This document shows positions 27,462-36,991 of a DNA stretch of 64,000 bases, one piece after another. A model generated the notes under the pieces. It searched no databases, was not told where the DNA came from, and was given only the letters and a program-made list of their open reading frames with translations. Within the stretch, counting starts at the first letter, position 1, and every line of letters begins with the position of its first letter. Source of the DNA: JAHECQ01 sp963775125 (GTDB lineage: Bacteria; Actinomycetota; Acidimicrobiia; Acidimicrobiales; SZUA-35). The stretch lies in the NCBI GenBank assembly GCA_963775125.1, contig CAVZHQ010000001.1:310001-374000 (forward strand), written 5' to 3'. The position numbers and the translations under genes were made by a program.

Positions 27462-28283
27462 ATGAAGTTCGGTTTCGTCCTACCCAACAACTACGGGCTT
27501 GCGGACCCAACGCCGGTCATCGACGTGGCCGTCGAGGCCGAGGAGCGTGGCTTCGACTCGGTGTGGGTCAACCACCACGTCATCAACATCGGGTACATCG
27601 CCGACCGCCTGGAGGACCGCCCGTACTACGACGCACTGACCGTGCTCACGTGGGCCGCGGCCCGAACGTCGACGGTTCGCCTCGGCACCTCGGTCCTGGT
27701 GATGCCGTACCTCCACCCGATGGTGCTGGCCAAGACGCTGGCGACCATTGACCAGCTCAGCCGCGGTCGGGTGATCGCCGGCCTTGGCGTGGGCAGTCTG
27801 CCCGAGGAGAACGAGGTGCTCGGCGTTGGCTACGAGAACCGGGGCCCGTGGTCCGATGAGTTCATCCAGGTGATGCAGGCGTTGTGGAGCCCAGGTCCGG
27901 CCACGTTCCGCGGCGAGCACTTCTCGATGGACGAAGCGGTTGCATCGCCCAAGCCGGCCCAGGCCGAGCTGGAAGTCTGGATCGGCGGGTCGGGAGCCCC
28001 GGCCCGTGCCCGCACCGCCCGATTCGGTCACGGCTGGCATCCGCTCACCTCGCTCGGCGGACTCCGCAAACGCATGCCCCGGATGATCGAAGCGCTCGAG
28101 GCCGAGGGACGCAGCCGGGCAGATCTCGTCGTCGCTCCGAGGGTCGATGTCAGTGTTCTGGCCGACCAGGCCGTGGTCGACCAGTGGGCCGAAGCCGGCG
28201 CCGATCAACTGATCGTCATGACCAACAGTGCCGATCTCGACACCATCCGCGCCGGTATGGCGCAGGCTGCTCGCTTCATCTGA
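27462..28283 (+). CDS. LLM-class (F420-dependent) oxidoreductase, 273 aa
   Basis: Luciferase-like TIM-barrel protein. ATG 27462, MKFGFVLPNNYGLADPTPV. It shows ERGFDSVWVNHHV, VRLGTSVLVMPYLHPMVLAKTLATIDQLSRGRVIAGLGVGS, the flank GYENRGPWSDEFIQVMQALW, FRGEHFSMDEA, and VWIGGSGAPARARTARFGHGWHP. The non-prolyl cis-peptide region and the absence of FMN-specific inserts fit coenzyme F420 rather than FMN, as in most actinobacterial members. Substrate unknown. Convergent with the SDR gene, 6 bases between stops. Confidence 0.88.
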   Translation: MKFGFVLPNNYGLADPTPVIDVAVEAEERGFDSVWVNHHVINIGYIADRLEDRPYYDALTVLTWAAARTSTVRLGTSVLVMPYLHPMVLAKTLATIDQLSRGRVIAGLGVGSLPEENEVLGVGYENRGPWSDEFIQVMQALWSPGPATFRGEHFSMDEAVASPKPAQAELEVWIGGSGAPARARTARFGHGWHPLTSLGGLRKRMPRMIEALEAEGRSRADLVVAPRVDVSVLADQAVVDQWAEAGADQLIVMTNSADLDTIRAGMAQAARFI

Positions 28284-28289
28284 CGATGC

Positions 28290-29039
28290 TCAGCGGCTGA
28301 GGCCGAAACGCTCGAGGATGTCGTCGGGTTTGAAGGTCTCGAAGGGGACGTCTTCGGCCGTGCAGAGCCACACGAGCGTGTCGACGATTTCCTGGGGATC
28401 GGCTTGGTTGCCGAGCATGCGTTGGCGGGAGTTGGCGGCGAAGCCGAGTTCGACCGTCGGCGCACGGTCCGCGAGTTGCCGGTCGACACCATCGACCATT
28501 GCGTCGTTGAACCCGGTGGCGTAGGGGCCGGGATTCAGCTTGCACACCTCGATGTTGTAGGGCTCCATCTCGGCCCGCAGTGACTTGCAGAACGACTCGA
28601 GCGCATGCTTGGTCATGGCGTACGGTCCGGACAACGGGCCGCTGGTGACGCCGGCGATGGACGACACGGTCACGATGCGGCCACCTCCACGCCGTTTCAT
28701 GCCGGGAATGACGGCCTGCGTGACTCGCAACGTGCCGAAGACGTTCACCTCGAAGACCTGGCGAACCAGGTCGATATCGATGTCGGCAAGGGGGCCCAGC
28801 TGGCCTCGCCCCGCGTTGTTGACCAGCACGTCGACCTCGAGCTCGGCGGCGGCCGCGAGATCGTCGGCATCGGTGACGTCCAGCTTGCGGCCGACGAGGT
28901 TGGGATGCGCGGCGCTCAGCGATGCCGCCTCGTCGGTGCTGACAGCGCCACCGATGACCTGGTGACCCAGCTCAGCGAGCGCCATGGCCGCGCCCCGTCC
29001 GAATCCGCTTCCGGCACCGGTGATCAGCATGGTCTTCAT
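28290..29039 (-). CDS. Short-chain dehydrogenase/reductase, 249 aa
   Basis: Classical SDR: nucleotide motif TGAGSGFGRG near the N-terminus, LDVTDADDL, NNAG in VLVNNAGRGQLG, the catalytic serine in VTVSSIAGV, and Y-x-x-x-K in YAMTKHALES. N-x-G-P-Y follows the active site (LNPGPYATG). Length is usual. NAD or NADP preference is not clear. Substrate unknown. It lies 56 bases downstream of the acyl-CoA dehydrogenase gene in the same direction. Confidence 0.88.
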   Translation of the reverse strand: MKTMLITGAGSGFGRGAAMALAELGHQVIGGAVSTDEAASLSAAHPNLVGRKLDVTDADDLAAAAELEVDVLVNNAGRGQLGPLADIDIDLVRQVFEVNVFGTLRVTQAVIPGMKRRGGGRIVTVSSIAGVTSGPLSGPYAMTKHALESFCKSLRAEMEPYNIEVCKLNPGPYATGFNDAMVDGVDRQLADRAPTVELGFAANSRQRMLGNQADPQEIVDTLVWLCTAEDVPFETFKPDDILERFGLSR

Positions 29040-29078
29040 CCGGTGACGCTACCGGCGAGCAGTAGTCGATTCGGGCCG

Positions 29079-29110
29079 TCAGCTGCGGATGGTCTCAGCT
29101 GCGGATGGTT
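29079..29110 (-). repeat. Two tandem 16-bp units spanning the acyl-CoA dehydrogenase stop codon
   Basis: On the plus strand TCAGCTGCGGATGGTC (29079-29094) and TCAGCTGCGGATGGTT (29095-29110). The gene's stop (TCA at 29095-29097, minus strand) begins the second unit, and the first unit carries another TGA. Confidence 0.9.
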
Positions 29111-30346
29111 TCGTTCCAGGGGCCGGTGTCGTTGCGCGGCTCTCGGGGGAGGCCGAGCACCCGCTCGCCCACGATGTTGCGTTGGATCTCGGAGCTTCCG
29201 GAGTAGATGGTGCCGGGCCGGGCGCCCATGAAGGTGGTGACCCAGGCCTGAGAGGAGTAGGGGCTCGACACGTCGTCGAACCCGACGCCGGTGGCGGCGT
29301 CCCGGCCGGACGGAGCGATGGCGTCGGCGCCAAGGATGTCCAGCGCCAACTCGGTCAGCTTCTTGTGGTACTCGGACCACAGCAGCTTGTTGAGGGAGGA
29401 CTCCGGCCCCTGGTGGTATCCGTTCACCGCATTGGTGACGGCTCGGAGTCCCTGGTAGCGCATGATCTGCACCTTGGAGTAGGCCCAGGCGAGGCGCTGG
29501 CGCAGGAGCGGATCGTCCAGCTTGCCCTTGTCCCGGGCGACAGCGATGAGGCGGTTGAGTTCTTCGCCGTAGCGGATGCCGGTGACGGTGGCGTCGTCGC
29601 CCCGCTCGTAGGCCAGCAGGGTGTTGGCAACGGCCCAGCCGTTGTTCACCCCGCCGATGACGTTCTCCTTCGGCGGTGTGCGCGTCGGTGAAGAAGACCT
29701 CGTTGAAGTCGTGGTGTCGTGAGGCGTTGACGATGGCCCGCACCTCGACGCCTTGCTGGTCGAGCGGGCAGAGCAGGAACGAGATACCCGCCTGCTTCTT
29801 GACCCCGGGATCGGTCCGGCAGAGCACGAAGATCCAGTTGGCCTTGTGGCCCGATGAGGTCCAGATCTTCTGGCCGTTGATCGTCCATTCGTCGCCATCG
29901 AGTTCGGCCTTGGTGGCGAGCGAGGCAAGGTCGGAGCCGGAGTTCGGCTCGCTGTAGCCCTGGCACCACACATCGGTGCCGTCGAGGATCCGGGGGAGGT
30001 AATGCTTCTTCTGCTCCTCGGTTCCCCACTCGATGATCGTGTGGCCGAGCATGCCGATGGAGAAGCCGTCGTTGTCGCCGCCGGTTGGCACCCCGGCCTT
30101 CGCGAACTCTTCGGCCAACACCGTGCGTTCGAGCTGCGACAGACCCGACCCTCCGTACTCGACCGGCCAGGCGACAGCGAGGAGGTCGTGCTCGGCCAGC
30201 GTCGGCCGCCACTGAGCCACGAACGCTGCTCGCTCGTCCGGGGAAAGCGCCCCCATGCCCTGCCAGCCGGTGGGCAGGTTGTCGTTCAGGAAGCCCTGGA
30301 TCTTGACGCGGAAGGCTTCGGCCTCGGAGGTGTAGGTCGGGTTCAT
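29095..30346 (-). CDS. Acyl-CoA dehydrogenase (one frame break)
   Basis: FAD-dependent alpha,beta-dehydrogenation of acyl-CoA. ATG 30346. N-terminal helical domain (FRVKIQGFLNDNLP), then WPVEYGGSGLSQLERTVLAEEF, GYSEPNSGSDLASLATKAELDGDEW, WTINGQKIWTSSGHKANWIF. One extra base near 29671 interrupts the frame; after it follow KENVIGGVNNGWAVANTLLAYERG, YSKVQIMRYQGLRAV, and GTIYSGSSEIQRNIVGERVLGLPRE, the FAD/adenine C-terminal signature. About 417 residues when restored. The subgroup (long N-terminus, G-S-S-E-I-Q-R) is common in actinobacterial steroid or branched-chain pathways. Confidence 0.85.
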
Positions 30347-30368
30347 GGGAGCGAGTGTCGCAAACCGT

Positions 30369-31199
30369 TCACACGCGAGCAAAGTTGTTGGGCAGCCCCG
30401 GTGTGTCGGCCCGTGTGCGGAACACCGTGCCTTTGCGGCTGGGGTCGTCGGTGTTGTCGGCGGTGACGATGTACAGGTCACGCAGGTCGGCTCCGCCGAA
30501 GCAGACGCTGGTGACCTCCTTCGCCGGGACTTCGATGGTGCCGACCTCGTCCCCGGTGGGCGCGATGCCGCGGACGCACCGGCGGCCGAAGTCGGCCACC
30601 CAGATGATGCCTGCAGAGTCGACGGCCAGGCCGTCGGGGAAGAAGGTGGGCCGCTCGAACAGGGCCCGTCGGTTCACGAACTGACCATCGACGATGTCGT
30701 GGCAGATGAGGTGATGGTTGCCGGTGTCGGAGTGGTAGATCTGGCTGCCGTCGGGCGAGAAGCCGATGCCGTTGGTGAGGGCGACTCCGCCGTAGACCTC
30801 GGTGGCCGACCCGTCGAGTTCCAGCCGGATGCACTCGCCCGGCGTGCGGTCGGCGTTGAGATCGTCGAAGGGGTTGGATCGGAGGGTGCCGCAGTAGACC
30901 CGACCCTCGGCGTCGGCCATGAGGTCGTTGAAACCGGGGGCACCGTTGTCGAACACGACGCGGGTCTCACCGTCCTTGACGTGGCAGATGTTGCGTCCGC
31001 CGACCACCAGTCCACCGTCGGCATGGAGCGCGATGCCGCCGACACCGCGCCGTTTGGGGATGGCGACCGTGATTTCACCATCGGGCGAGCGTCGGAACAC
31101 CCCACCGTTGTGGACGTCGCTGAAGAACAGGTTGTCGTCGGCATCGACGCGGGGGCCTTCGATGAGGCCGTACCCCCAGGCAAGGGTTTCGAGAGTCAT
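30369..31199 (-). CDS. SMP-30/gluconolactonase-family protein, 276 aa
   Basis: Six-bladed beta-propeller of the SMP-30/gluconolaconase/LRE family. ATG 31199. Metal-site motifs: LIEGPRVDADDNLFFSD (catalytic-region E), NDLMADAEGRVYCGT (N-D), TNGIGFSPDGSQIYHSDTG (N-G-x-x-x-x-x-D), FPDGLAVDSAGIIWVAD (P-D-G-x-x-x-D). It is likely a lactonase acting on a sugar or other lactone. The gene follows the membrane protein gene by two bases (the TTGACCATG junction), so the pair is translationally coupled. Confidence 0.87.
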   Translation of the reverse strand: MTLETLAWGYGLIEGPRVDADDNLFFSDVHNGGVFRRSPDGEITVAIPKRRGVGGIALHADGGLVVGGRNICHVKDGETRVVFDNGAPGFNDLMADAEGRVYCGTLRSNPFDDLNADRTPGECIRLELDGSATEVYGGVALTNGIGFSPDGSQIYHSDTGNHHLICHDIVDGQFVNRRALFERPTFFPDGLAVDSAGIIWVADFGRRCVRGIAPTGDEVGTIEVPAKEVTSVCFGGADLRDLYIVTADNTDDPSRKGTVFRTRADTPGLPNNFARV

Positions 31200-31201
31200 G
31201 G

Positions 31202-32677
31202 TCAAGAGCTTTGCAGCAACTGGTCGGCCGGGGCGAAGTCGTCTCTCAGAACCTCGGCACCGCCGACGAATTCGTCGGTGAGAGCCTCCGCCCAGAAGAG
31301 CCCGTCGGCTGGGTCCACTGCGAAGCTTGGGAGGGGTGCGTCGGATCCGATGACGACGTAGTTGGAGAGGTCGGTCGTTTCACCTCCGGGCGGAACGATG
31401 ACGGCGACATGGTCGAACGTGGTCTGCATGGTGGCGAGCTCTGCTCGGAGGAAGCGACGATGACCTCCGTCGATGATGTTGGCCATGAAGATGCCGTCGG
31501 GACGGAGCGTCCGATCGAGTTCGGCCAGCACTTCGACCGTCGTCAGGTGCCAGGGCACCGAGAGCCCGGCGAAGACGTCGCCGACGACGAGATCGAACGC
31601 GTCGTCTTCCAGCTCATCGAGTCCGGTTCGGGCGTCGCCGATTCTCACCCGAAGCGTCGGTCCGGTGACCAGCCCCAATTGGTCGCGGGCCACATCGACG
31701 AGGGCTTCGTCGATCTCGAACACCAGCTGGTCGGACTCGGGCCGAGTGGCCTCGAGATACCGGGGGAACGTGAAGCCGGCACCGCCCACGTGAAACGCGT
31801 CGATGGGCCCCTCGGGCAGCGCGGCGGCGACGTCGGCGGCCAGGCGGAAGTAGCGAAAGTCCAGGTACGTGGGATCGTCGAGATCGACATAGGAGTTGCG
31901 GAGGTCGGCCAGGTAGAGGCTCAGCCCGCTCGGCCGATCGGGATCGGGAACGACCCGGATGCACGAGTACGCCGACTCGACGTCGCAATACTCGGGGGAC
32001 AGCCCGCTCAACGCCACCAGCCCGAGCGAGATCGCCGTGGCGCCCGCTGCGGTCCTGCGTGCTGTCTGTGACTGGCGGATCGAGAGAAACCAGAACGCAA
32101 TGCCGGCAAGCACCAGCGCGGTGGCGACGACCAGAACCGTCGGTCGGCTGGGCAGCGCAGCGACCAACACGAAGCCAGTGACGAACGTACCGGCGAGCGC
32201 CCCGAACGTGCCTGCGGCCGAGAGTGAGCCGATCACCTTGCCGGTGTCGCCGAGGTCGGCGAGGCGGGCTTTGGCCACCATGGGGCTGATGGCGCTGAGC
32301 ACGGTGGTGGGGGCAAGGAAGGACAAGCCGGCCAACACGACAATCGACGCGGGGTCGTTGGACATCGAGGGGCCGAGGGCCGTCACCAGAGGTACCGACA
32401 GTGCGGAGAGTACGCCCCCGAGGATCAGCGTGGGCCCGATGAGCGTCGCCGGAGGCCGAGCGTCGGCCAGGCGACCACCGACCGCGCTTCCGACGGCGAT
32501 TCCGGCCAGGATCGTGCCGATGATGCCGGTGAACGTCTCGAGCGAGACCCCGACGTAGGGAGCCATGAGCCGACCAGCGAGTATCTCGAGGACCAGCACC
32601 GCCGCCGAAGTGAAGAACACCAGCGCATAGGCGGTTCGTTTGGTGGTCACGCTCGAACGGGTTGGGGCGACAGGCAC
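31202..32677 (-). CDS. Polytopic membrane protein fused to spermidine-synthase-like domain, 491 aa
   Basis: Residues about 15-225 hold seven or more hydrophobic segments (ALVFFTSAAVLVLEILAGRLMAPYVG, TGIIGTILAGIAVGSAVGGRLAD, ISPMVAKARLADLGDTGKVIG). This is the fused-MFS/spermidine synthase organisation. Residues 230-490 form a spermidine-synthase-like Rossmann domain (LYLADLRNSYVDL, FHVGGAGFTFPRYL, LVFEIDEALVDVA, VRIGDARTGLDEL, FDLVVGDVFAGLSVP). Whether it makes polyamines or serves another methyl- or aminopropyl-transfer role is not settled for this family. Intact; first gene of the pair with the SMP-30 gene. Confidence 0.85.
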   Translation of the reverse strand: MPVAPTRSSVTTKRTAYALVFFTSAAVLVLEILAGRLMAPYVGVSLETFTGIIGTILAGIAVGSAVGGRLADARPPATLIGPTLILGGVLSALSVPLVTALGPSMSNDPASIVVLAGLSFLAPTTVLSAISPMVAKARLADLGDTGKVIGSLSAAGTFGALAGTFVTGFVLVAALPSRPTVLVVATALVLAGIAFWFLSIRQSQTARRTAAGATAISLGLVALSGLSPEYCDVESAYSCIRVVPDPDRPSGLSLYLADLRNSYVDLDDPTYLDFRYFRLAADVAAALPEGPIDAFHVGGAGFTFPRYLEATRPESDQLVFEIDEALVDVARDQLGLVTGPTLRVRIGDARTGLDELEDDAFDLVVGDVFAGLSVPWHLTTVEVLAELDRTLRPDGIFMANIIDGGHRRFLRAELATMQTTFDHVAVIVPPGGETTDLSNYVVIGSDAPLPSFAVDPADGLFWAEALTDEFVGGAEVLRDDFAPADQLLQSS

Positions 32678-32712
32678 CCGAACACGCTAGCTGTGACGCT
32701 GTACTCCTCGGA

Positions 32713-33208
32713 TCAGCTGGCGAGGGCCGTGAAGGCAGCGGGCCCGTCGGGCACGGCGTGCAACCGGGGTCGGATCTCGGACAGGGCGCCTTGGGACACG
32801 GCGACCATGATCATCGCGTGGGCCTCGTCGTCGGAGATGGGGCCCTTGGCGTCGCGGAGGTCGAGGGTCGGCGAGTCCCGGAGGTCGATGACGGCATCGA
32901 CCAGACCGGCGGCGACGGACGGGGAGTTCTGTTCGTCGGCGACCTTGTCTCGGCGACCTTGTGTCGGTGGCTCCTGTGTCGGTGGCTCTTGTCTCGGTGG
33001 CTCCTGTGTCGAAGTTGTCTGTGTCCGCCAGGATCGGGCGACCGAGGGTTGGCCGACGGAGGCCATCGACGACGCCGACGAGGAGAACGACGGCCCCGGC
33101 AATGAGGAGCATCCGGGGGGCACCGTCGATCTCGACGGCCTGGGTGGCGACCACGGCGACGATTCCGAGAGCGAGGACAGCGAGGAGTACGAGGATGATG
33201 CGTTTCAT
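32713..33208 (-). CDS. Small two-helix membrane protein with TDTGA repeats (one frame break)
   Basis: ATG 33208. It has two membrane helices (ILVLLAVLALGIVAVVATQAV and MLLIAGAVVLLVGVVDGL), then a 15-bp repeat coding TDTGATETRATDTGATDTR. The frame breaks inside or right after the repeat (about 32945-32995). The continuing frame gives VADEQNSPSVAAGLVDAVID, LRDAKGPISDDEAHAMIMVAV and ends AAFTALAS. The C-terminal part looks like a folded cytosolic domain. Unknown family. Repeat slippage would explain the break here equally well. Confidence 0.5.
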
Positions 33209-33322
33209 GGGGAGAACCCTCCGGTTCAGCGACTCGTGGTGCGGTCAAGGGTAGGCCAAAAAACCCAATGAACGCAAAGAGTGGTCGAATTACCCGGGAT
33301 TACTCACGTTTCGTGGGATTGG

Positions 33323-33832
33323 TCAGGCGTCGAAGACGACGTTGCCTTCGTGAGGACCAATGAGCGGGGCATCGGTTGACCAGGGGAAGTTGATCCACTT
33401 GTCGGTCTCTTTCCAAACGTAGTCGCATTTCACCGACGAATGGGGTTTTTGGTACAGCACGGCGGTCCGAGATTCGGCGACGACGTCCTGGCAGAACTCG
33501 TGCACGGCCTTGAGCGTGTGGCCGGTGTCGGCGACATCGTCGGCAACGAGGATGCGGGCGTCGGTCAGGTCGACCTTGTCCATGTACGGCGGCAGCATGA
33601 CCGGTACCTCGAGCCGCGAGTCGACGCCGCTGTAGAACTCGAGGTTCATCACGTACAAGTTCTTCACCGACAGCGCGTAGCCCAACGAGCCGGCGGCGAA
33701 GAGGCCACCTCGGGCGATGGCCAGGATCATGTCGGGCCGGAATCCGCTCTCGGCCACTTGCTGGGCCAACTCTCGGATCGCCACCCCATAGGTCGCCCAG
33801 TCGAGGATCTCGCGTTCGGGTTCGTTCGTCAC
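33323..33832 (-). CDS. Phosphoribosyltransferase, 169 aa
   Basis: Type I PRTase. The PRPP-binding loop is RILVADDVADTGHTL (residues about 92-106); the N-terminal part has LAIARGGLFAAGSLGYALSVKNLY, and the dipeptide region FYSGVDSR precedes the flexible loop. It resembles the xanthine-guanine/hypoxanthine phosphoribosyltransferase-like proteins of actinobacteria. The nucleobase is not certain. It is divergent from the M23 peptidase gene, with a 155-base spacer that carries a tandem repeat. Confidence 0.87.
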   Translation of the reverse strand: MTNEPEREILDWATYGVAIRELAQQVAESGFRPDMILAIARGGLFAAGSLGYALSVKNLYVMNLEFYSGVDSRLEVPVMLPPYMDKVDLTDARILVADDVADTGHTLKAVHEFCQDVVAESRTAVLYQKPHSSVKCDYVWKETDKWINFPWSTDAPLIGPHEGNVVFDA

Positions 33833-33904
33833 GTCGGGTCTCCTTCAAGGCCGATTGGCCGCTACTGCGTCCGCCGGACAGAAGCTAGCGCCGTGCTCCC
33901 GAGA

Positions 33905-33957
33905 CACCGTCCTCGGGATGCACCGTCCTCGGGACCGTCCTTGGGATGCACCGTCCT
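33905..33957 (+). repeat. Degenerate tandem repeat between divergent genes
   Basis: About four copies of a 14-16 bp unit, CACCGTCCTCGGGATG and variants, between the phosphoribosyltransferase and the peptidase genes. The 15-mer GGGATGCACCGTCCT occurs identically at 33915 and 33943. Confidence 0.8.
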
Positions 33958-33987
33958 GTCGCGGCCGAACAGTACGGTTGGGGAACC

Positions 33988-35217
33988 ATGCGCCGTCCCT
34001 GGGCAGTCAATCCAGTTCCGCAGGTCAAACCCGACCGCCGACCGACCTCCAGTCGGCCCGTCGCATGGCTCCTCCTCGGGTGCCTGCTGGCGGCCCTCAA
34101 CCCGTTGGGCGCCCTGGGCGAGGACAAGCAACCCACTTCCGCGGCCGAAGCGCGCCGGCAACGCAATGAGCTGCGTGAGGAAAAGGCGCAGGCGGCCGCC
34201 GGACTCGACGCGGCCCGGGCGGCCGACGCCGAGGTGGCCGCGGCGTTGGCGGGGATCACCGACGCGGTCAACGCCAAGCAACTCGAGCTCGATGACGCGC
34301 AGCGGCAACTCGACGCGGCGGTGGCCGTCGAGCTCGAGGCCGAGGCGCTGATCGCGGTTGCCGATGCCGACCGCGTTGCGTTGCTCGCGCAGATCAGCGA
34401 CCTCGCGGTCAACGGGTTCCTGGAGGCCTCGAACCCCGACCTCGGGAACTCCTTCCTCAGTTCGGCCGATCCCAACGAGGCGCTGCGTCGTTCGACGCTC
34501 CTGCGCATGGCCGATTCCGACAGCGACGACCTGCTCGAAGAGCTGCGGGCCGTACGTGAAGATCGGGCCTTGGCCGAGGAAGCGGCCCGCGATGCCGTCG
34601 AGCAGGCACAGACGTTGAAGGACGGGATGGCCGGGCTCATTGCCGAACTCGAGGCCCAGCGCCAGGTTCAGGCGACCCTCAAGGCCGAACTTGAAACGAG
34701 AGTGGCCGAGTGGGAGACGGCCATGGAAGGCCTGGCGGCCGAGGAACAGCAACTGAGCGATTTCATCCGCGAGCAGGAGGCGCGGCTGGCGCCCAGGGCG
34801 GGATCGCCGGCGGTGCCCGGCGTGACCTCATCGAGCGGCTTCATCTGGCCGATCAACGCCTCGGTCACCAGCGAGTTCGGTTATCGGGTGCACCCGATCT
34901 TCGGCACACGACGGCTGCACGCCGGCATCGACCTCGGTGCCGGGAGCGGAACCGAGATCTTGGCGACCAAGGGCGGAACCGTCATCTCGGCGGGGCCCTA
35001 CGGCGGATATGGGAACGCCGTGGTCATCGCCCACGGCGACGGTCTCAGCTCGCTCTATGCCCACCAGTCGAAGATCGCCGTATCGGCCGGCGAGTCGGTC
35101 GACCGCGGCGAGGTCATCGGCTACGTCGGCTCGACCGGCCAGTCGACGGGCCCGCATCTGCACTTCGAAATCCGCGAGAGCGGTGAAGCGGTGAATCCCC
35201 GGCGGTACCTGCCCTGA
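33988..35217 (+). CDS. Secreted M23-family peptidoglycan endopeptidase with coiled coil, 409 aa
   Basis: ATG 33988. Signal peptide about residues 24-43 (PVAWLLLGCLLAALNPLGALG). A long coiled coil spans about residues 50-260 (AAEARRQRNELREEKAQAAA, EVAAALAGITDAVNAKQLEL, ALAEEAARDAVEQAQTLKDG). The C-terminal LytM/M23 domain has HAGIDLG (H-x-x-x-D), ALYAH-like SSLYAHQSK and HLHFEIRE, so the zinc ligands H, D and H are all present. Layout is as in EnvC/FtsX-linked cell-division hydrolases and their actinobacterial counterparts. It acts outside the membrane on wall peptides. Intact. Confidence 0.88.
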   Translation: MRRPWAVNPVPQVKPDRRPTSSRPVAWLLLGCLLAALNPLGALGEDKQPTSAAEARRQRNELREEKAQAAAGLDAARAADAEVAAALAGITDAVNAKQLELDDAQRQLDAAVAVELEAEALIAVADADRVALLAQISDLAVNGFLEASNPDLGNSFLSSADPNEALRRSTLLRMADSDSDDLLEELRAVREDRALAEEAARDAVEQAQTLKDGMAGLIAELEAQRQVQATLKAELETRVAEWETAMEGLAAEEQQLSDFIREQEARLAPRAGSPAVPGVTSSSGFIWPINASVTSEFGYRVHPIFGTRRLHAGIDLGAGSGTEILATKGGTVISAGPYGGYGNAVVIAHGDGLSSLYAHQSKIAVSAGESVDRGEVIGYVGSTGQSTGPHLHFEIRESGEAVNPRRYLP

Positions 35218-35226
35218 CCGCGGGTG

Positions 35227-36877
35227 TCAGGCGTCGACGGTGATCTGGTGCCATCCGCTGGCGCCGTCAGGGGCCGGCTGAGTTCTGGTCTCGGTCTGGG
35301 TGACACCGCTTCCGTCGGTTGCCCGGACCCGAACGTCGTGTCGTCCTTCAACCGGCGTCCACGGCAAGTACCACTGGCGCCAGGCGTTGGCGCCGAGCGA
35401 GTCGCCCAGATCGGCCTCCTGCCACGGGCCGTCGTCAACCTGGACCTCGACCTTCTCGATGCCGACGTTGGGGGCCCAGGCGACGCCCGCAATGGCGACG
35501 TCGACGCCGGCCGTAACCCGCGATCCGGATCGAGGGGTGTCGATGCGGGACTGGGTCTTGATGGGGGCGTCCTTGGCCCAACCTCTCGGAATCCAGTAAC
35601 CGTCGAAGTCCTCCAGCGTGGTCAGCTCGATCTCCTGGAGCCACTTGGTCGCTGACACGTACCCGTAGAGACCGGCGACGACCAATCGAACCGGGAAGCC
35701 GTGCGCCAACGGGAGCGGCTCCCCGTTCATGGCCACCGCCACCAACGCCGTTCGTCCGTCGTACGCCGCCTCGGTAGGGAACCCGCAGTCCCAACCGTCG
35801 ACCGATGCGCTGCGGATCTGGGTGGCACCGGGCTGCACGCCGGCCTCGTCGAGGAGTTCGCTGAGGGGCACGCCCTGCCAGACGGCATTCCCGACCAGCC
35901 CGCCGCCGATCTCGTTGCTGACGCACGACAGCGTGACCGGGAGCCACGGTCTGGGCCCGGTCGAGCAGCTCCTGGTAGGTGTAGGTGACCTCTCGATCGA
36001 CCATGCCGCGGATCGTGAGTTTCCAGCCGGCTGGGTTCACTTGGGGCACGAGCAGGGCGGTGTCGATGAGGTAGAAGTCGTCGTTGGGGGTGATGAGCGG
36101 CGAGATTCCGCTGACCTGGCCGACCGGATGGGCGGCCGCCGCCTCGACGGCGGCATCGATCTCGGCCACGGCGCTTGCGGTCTCACCGGTGAGCGGAAGG
36201 GTGACGGCGGCGCGGGCTTCGGATGCCGCGGAACGCCCCCGCAACGCCTTGGAACCGATGCCCGCACCGGCTGCGACAGCAGCTGCGGTTCCGGCCCAAC
36301 CGAGGAAGGCCCGGCGGGGCACGGGCACGACATTGGCCTGCGTCTGATGGTCGGTGACGAGCTGATCAGGATCGACGAGCGCATGGTCGTCGTTGCCGAC
36401 GGGCCCGGCCATGCCCAGGAGGAACAGCAACGTTGCGACCCCTGCGGCGACAGCCACGGCGGCGATCACGGCAGCCGAGATCGGTCCACCCTGGGGGTCG
36501 CTCGCCATGGCGAACAGGCCGACGAGCCCGAAGCCGACGATGCCGATGACGCCGCGCTGTGCGCTGTGCCGCGAGACCCAGCCGAACGCGATGCCGAGGA
36601 GCAACGAAAGGATGATCGTGCCGGCGATGAGTGCCGGCTTGTCGGCCAGACCGAACAGATCCTTGCCGAACTGCACGAACCACGTCGGCGCGTAGTCGAT
36701 GACCTTGTTGGCGACGGCGATGACTGGACCGGGACGAGGAGCCGCAAGAGCACCGACGAGTTCACCCGCGGCCAATGCCGCGGCAGCGGCGATGAGTCCG
36801 GCGATGCTGGAGCGTGCGGCCGAGCGAGGTGCCTGGGCGAGCGTGGGCTGGTTCATGTCGGCTTGAAGGCCTGCCAT
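35227..36877 (-). CDS. Sulfite-oxidase-type molybdopterin oxidoreductase with N-terminal membrane helices (one frame break)
   Basis: The N-terminal 170 residues hold four to five membrane helices (SIAGLIAAAAALAAGELVGAL, LIAGTIILSLLLGIAFGWVS, GVIGIVGFGLVGLFAMAS, VIAAVAVAAGVATLLFLLGM). A twin-arginine-like PRRAFLGWAG then starts the catalytic part. The sulfite-oxidase domain has LITPNDDFYLIDTALLVPQV and, after a one-base break near 35938, VTLSCVSNEIGG with the molybdenum-ligand cysteine, VDGWDCGFPTEAAYD, NGEPLPLAHGFPVRLVVAGLYGYVSATKWL. The C-terminus is a Mo-co dimerisation immunoglobulin-like domain. It is divergent from the seleno-thioredoxin gene. Substrate unknown. Confidence 0.82.
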
Positions 36878-36991
36878 GATTCCATCATTCCCGAGGTTCG
36901 AGTTGTTTCGTGAATTGTTCGAAGCAACGGGCGCCTTCGACTTTCTCGAAGAGCCGGGAATGCAAACTGGTCGTCGAGGGTTTCGGCCCCC

